From Candidatus Doudnabacteria bacterium (GTDB lineage Bacteria > Patescibacteriota > Doudnabacteria > UBA920 > O2-02-FULL-48-8), in the NCBI GenBank assembly GCA_016198045.1, contig JACQJI010000008.1:1-6101 (forward strand): a stretch of DNA of 6,101 nt. Reading direction: 5' to 3'. The notes beneath the pieces were generated by a model that saw nothing but the letters and a program-made list of their open reading frames with translations, made no database searches and had not been told where the DNA came from. Below are positions 4,911 to 6,101 of the stretch, piece after piece (the stretch's first letter is position 1; every line of letters starts with the position of its first letter). Both the position numbers and the translations under genes were made by a program.

Positions 4911-5020
4911 CTTCCCTCCCCTTGAAAGGGGAGGGATAAGAGGGAGGGGTAGATGCCAAGGGTTACCTTTAAGCATCCACCTCACCCCCGACCCCTCTCC
5001 TCTCTAGGAGAGGGGAGATC
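4911..5020. repeat. GC-rich triple-hairpin palindromic element (MITE/REP-like) between rpsM and rpsK
   Basis: Most of the 148-base gap is one nested palindrome. Hairpin 1: CCCTCCCCTT (4914-4923), GA, AAGGGGAGGG (4926-4935). Hairpin 3: CCCCTCTCCT (4992-5001), CTCT, AGGAGAGGGG (5006-5015). Between them a central imperfect stem pairs GGGAGGGGT (4942-4950) with the ACCTCACCC-side bases 4979-4987, then GATGC (4952-4956) with GCATC (4973-4977), and ends in AAGG-GTTA-CCTT (4958-4969). The two outer hairpins are also near-inverted copies of each other, so the whole unit resembles a miniature element with inverted termini. Purine/pyrimidine strand asymmetry is strong. I recall similar units scattered in CPR genomes, but this needs a search. 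It carries no gene and no T-run, and ends just before the rpsK ribosome site. Confidence 0.75.
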
Positions 5021-5038
5021 CAAGCGGAAGTAAATCAT

Positions 5039-5488
5039 ATGGGACAACAACGAGCCATAACAATTCAGGGGGATGAAATCAGCAAAGCGACTACGACTGC
5101 TACTGCTCCTGTTGCCAAGAAAAAAAAGAAAGCCAAAGCCAAAGTCGCTCACGGCCGAATTTACATTCAATCAACTTATAACAATACGCTTATCACTGTC
5201 ACTGATCTTTCCGGGAATGTCATTGGCTGGGGCAGCGCTGGGCGCACCGGATTCAAGGGTTCCAAGAAATCCACTCCTTATGCCGCGCAGAAAACCATGG
5301 AAGAAACCCTAATGCGGCTTAAAGACGTCGGTTTGTCCGAGGTTGATGTATTTGTAAAAGGAATTGGCACCGGCCGGGAATCCGCGGTGCGAGCGCTGCA
5401 GGGCAGCGGCCTGAATATCCTGACTATTAAAGACCAAACTCCCATCCCGCACGGAGGAGTGAGGGCAAAAAAGCCGCGAAGGGTTTAA
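5039..5488 (+). CDS. rpsK: Small-subunit ribosomal protein uS11
   Basis: S11 lies on the 30S platform near the E site and the 16S 3' end. It has 149 residues against 129 in E. coli. The extra length is an N-terminal tail of about 20 residues ending in a Lys/Ala-rich run (AKKKKKAKAKV, 26-36). The core is typical: HGRIYIQSTYNNTLITVTDL (38-57), GWGSAGRTGFKGSKKSTPYA (63-82), VKGIGTGRESAVRAL (106-120), and the C-terminus TPIPHGGVRAKKPRRV (134-149). At Gly139 most bacteria have Asn (HNG), the residue that becomes isoaspartate in E. coli S11, so that modification cannot occur here. GGAAG (5026-5030) lies 8 bases before the ATG and supports this start; an in-frame start at the conserved core is not needed. 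rpsD follows after 4 bases. Confidence 0.97.
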   Translation: MGQQRAITIQGDEISKATTTATAPVAKKKKKAKAKVAHGRIYIQSTYNNTLITVTDLSGNVIGWGSAGRTGFKGSKKSTPYAAQKTMEETLMRLKDVGLSEVDVFVKGIGTGRESAVRALQGSGLNILTIKDQTPIPHGGVRAKKPRRV

Positions 5489-5492
5489 GCAT

Positions 5493-6101
5493 ATGGCTCG
5501 ATACACTGGCCCAAAAATTAAATTGTCCCGAAAATTTGGCGAGGCATTGTCGCCCAAAGCCGATAAGTATTTGGCCAAGCGCAACTATCGTCCTGGCATG
5601 CACGGGTCCTCCCCCCACAGAGTTTCGGAATTCGGCCTCCAGCTTCGTGAAAAGCAAAAAGCCAAGGCCATCTATGGCCTGATGGAGCGGCAATTTAGGC
5701 GTTACTATGAAATGGCCAGCAAAAAAGTTGGCGCAACCGGAGACGCCTTGCTTCAGATGTTGGAGATGAGGCTGGACAACGTGGCTTACCGGTTGGGCTT
5801 TGCCGCGACTCGTTCTCAGGCCAGGCAGTTGGTCGGACATGGTTTTTTTGAGGTCAACGGCAAAAAAGTAAACATACCTTCATTCGCTGTTCGGGTAGGA
5901 GACGAAGTCAAAGTTACCGAGAACAAAAGGAATAGCCAGTACATCAAAAACATTACCCCGCTGCTCAACAATACCAAGACTGTGGAATGGCTTGTTTTGG
6001 AACCGAAGGCGCTAAGTGGTAAAGTGATGTCAGTTCCTAACAGGGATCAGGTGGAAAATACGATCAATACTCAGCTGATTGTGGAATATTATTCTAGGTA
6101 A
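5493..6101 (+). CDS. rpsD: Small-subunit ribosomal protein uS4
   Basis: S4 is a primary 16S rRNA-binding protein that nucleates 30S assembly and lines the mRNA entry. In proteobacteria it also represses the alpha operon. The protein is complete at 202 residues, with TAA as the last three bases of the window. The N-terminus MARYTGPKIKLSRKFG and Y-RPGMHG (32-38) are typical; the family's optional N-terminal zinc cysteines are absent, so this is the C-minus form. The S4 RNA-binding domain spans about residues 93-155 (RLDNVAYRLGFAATRSQARQLVGHGFFEVNGKKVNIPSF). The C-terminus ends VENTINTQLIVEYYSR, as usual. GAAGGG at the end of rpsK (5478-5483), 9 bases before the ATG, is a good ribosome site. rpoA would normally follow but lies outside the window. 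Confidence 0.98.
   Translation: MARYTGPKIKLSRKFGEALSPKADKYLAKRNYRPGMHGSSPHRVSEFGLQLREKQKAKAIYGLMERQFRRYYEMASKKVGATGDALLQMLEMRLDNVAYRLGFAATRSQARQLVGHGFFEVNGKKVNIPSFAVRVGDEVKVTENKRNSQYIKNITPLLNNTKTVEWLVLEPKALSGKVMSVPNRDQVENTINTQLIVEYYSR

Noticed and set aside
4914..4940. Hairpin after rpsM as an intrinsic terminator
   Set aside because: The stem is strong but is followed by ATAAGAGGG, not a T-run, and lies within a larger palindrome; essential rpsK and rpsD follow directly.
4982..5170. Minus-strand open frame ending in a Pro/Arg/Glu-rich peptide
   Set aside because: Its C-terminal part is just translation of the GC-rich palindromic repeat and the rest is antisense to rpsK; this is a typical spurious gene of such repeats.
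5073..5312. A + strand open frame overlapping rpsK in another frame
   Set aside because: It lies wholly inside rpsK, whose frame is strongly conserved; the alternative product is low-complexity and matches nothing known.

Overview
The window looks like a piece of a Candidate Phyla Radiation (Patescibacteria) genome, read with the standard bacterial code. The grounds are a PaaX/Cas2-like regulator with a hydrophobic segment, a single-pass membrane protein with baseplate-J-like repeats, a cupin (archaeal-type) glucose-6-phosphate isomerase, very short intergenic spacers, and a GC-rich palindromic intergenic repeat of a kind I associate with these genomes. This placement is inference from gene families, not a phylogeny. 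All genes are on the + strand.

Left third (1-1630), accessory genes: the 3' end of one Nudix hydrolase overlaps the start of a second, complete Nudix hydrolase of the IPP-isomerase/YfcD-like type. Next comes a PaaX/Cas2-fold regulator-like protein. The intergenic sequences just upstream and just downstream of that regulator gene carry the same promoter-like block (35 of 43 bases identical, no gaps). This suggests that the regulator gene and the gene after it share promoter architecture and perhaps an operator.

Middle (1632-3974): a cupin-type phosphoglucose isomerase is followed after 9 bases by a 510-residue membrane-anchored protein with a cytoplasmic N-terminal domain and a long extracellular part. 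The two are probably co-transcribed.

Right third (3975-6101), the translation operon: a strong sigma70-type promoter drives infA, rpmJ, rpsM, rpsK and rpsD, in the order of the end of the classic spc/alpha ribosomal region. The usual upstream neighbours secY, adk and map are absent. The window ends exactly on the rpsD stop, so rpoA cannot be assessed. The operon is interrupted by two non-coding elements. A 62-nt imperfect hairpin between rpmJ and rpsM is built from copies of a heptamer, ATTNGTA, in both orientations. A ~110-bp triple-hairpin MITE-like repeat lies between rpsM and rpsK. infA may start at a non-canonical ATT codon.

No RNA genes, CRISPR array, transposase or convincing intrinsic terminator was found. 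The points most worth following are the duplicated promoter/operator block around the Cas2-fold regulator, the recurring ATTNGTA motif in intergenic regions, the infA start, and the inserted palindromic repeat inside a ribosomal operon.
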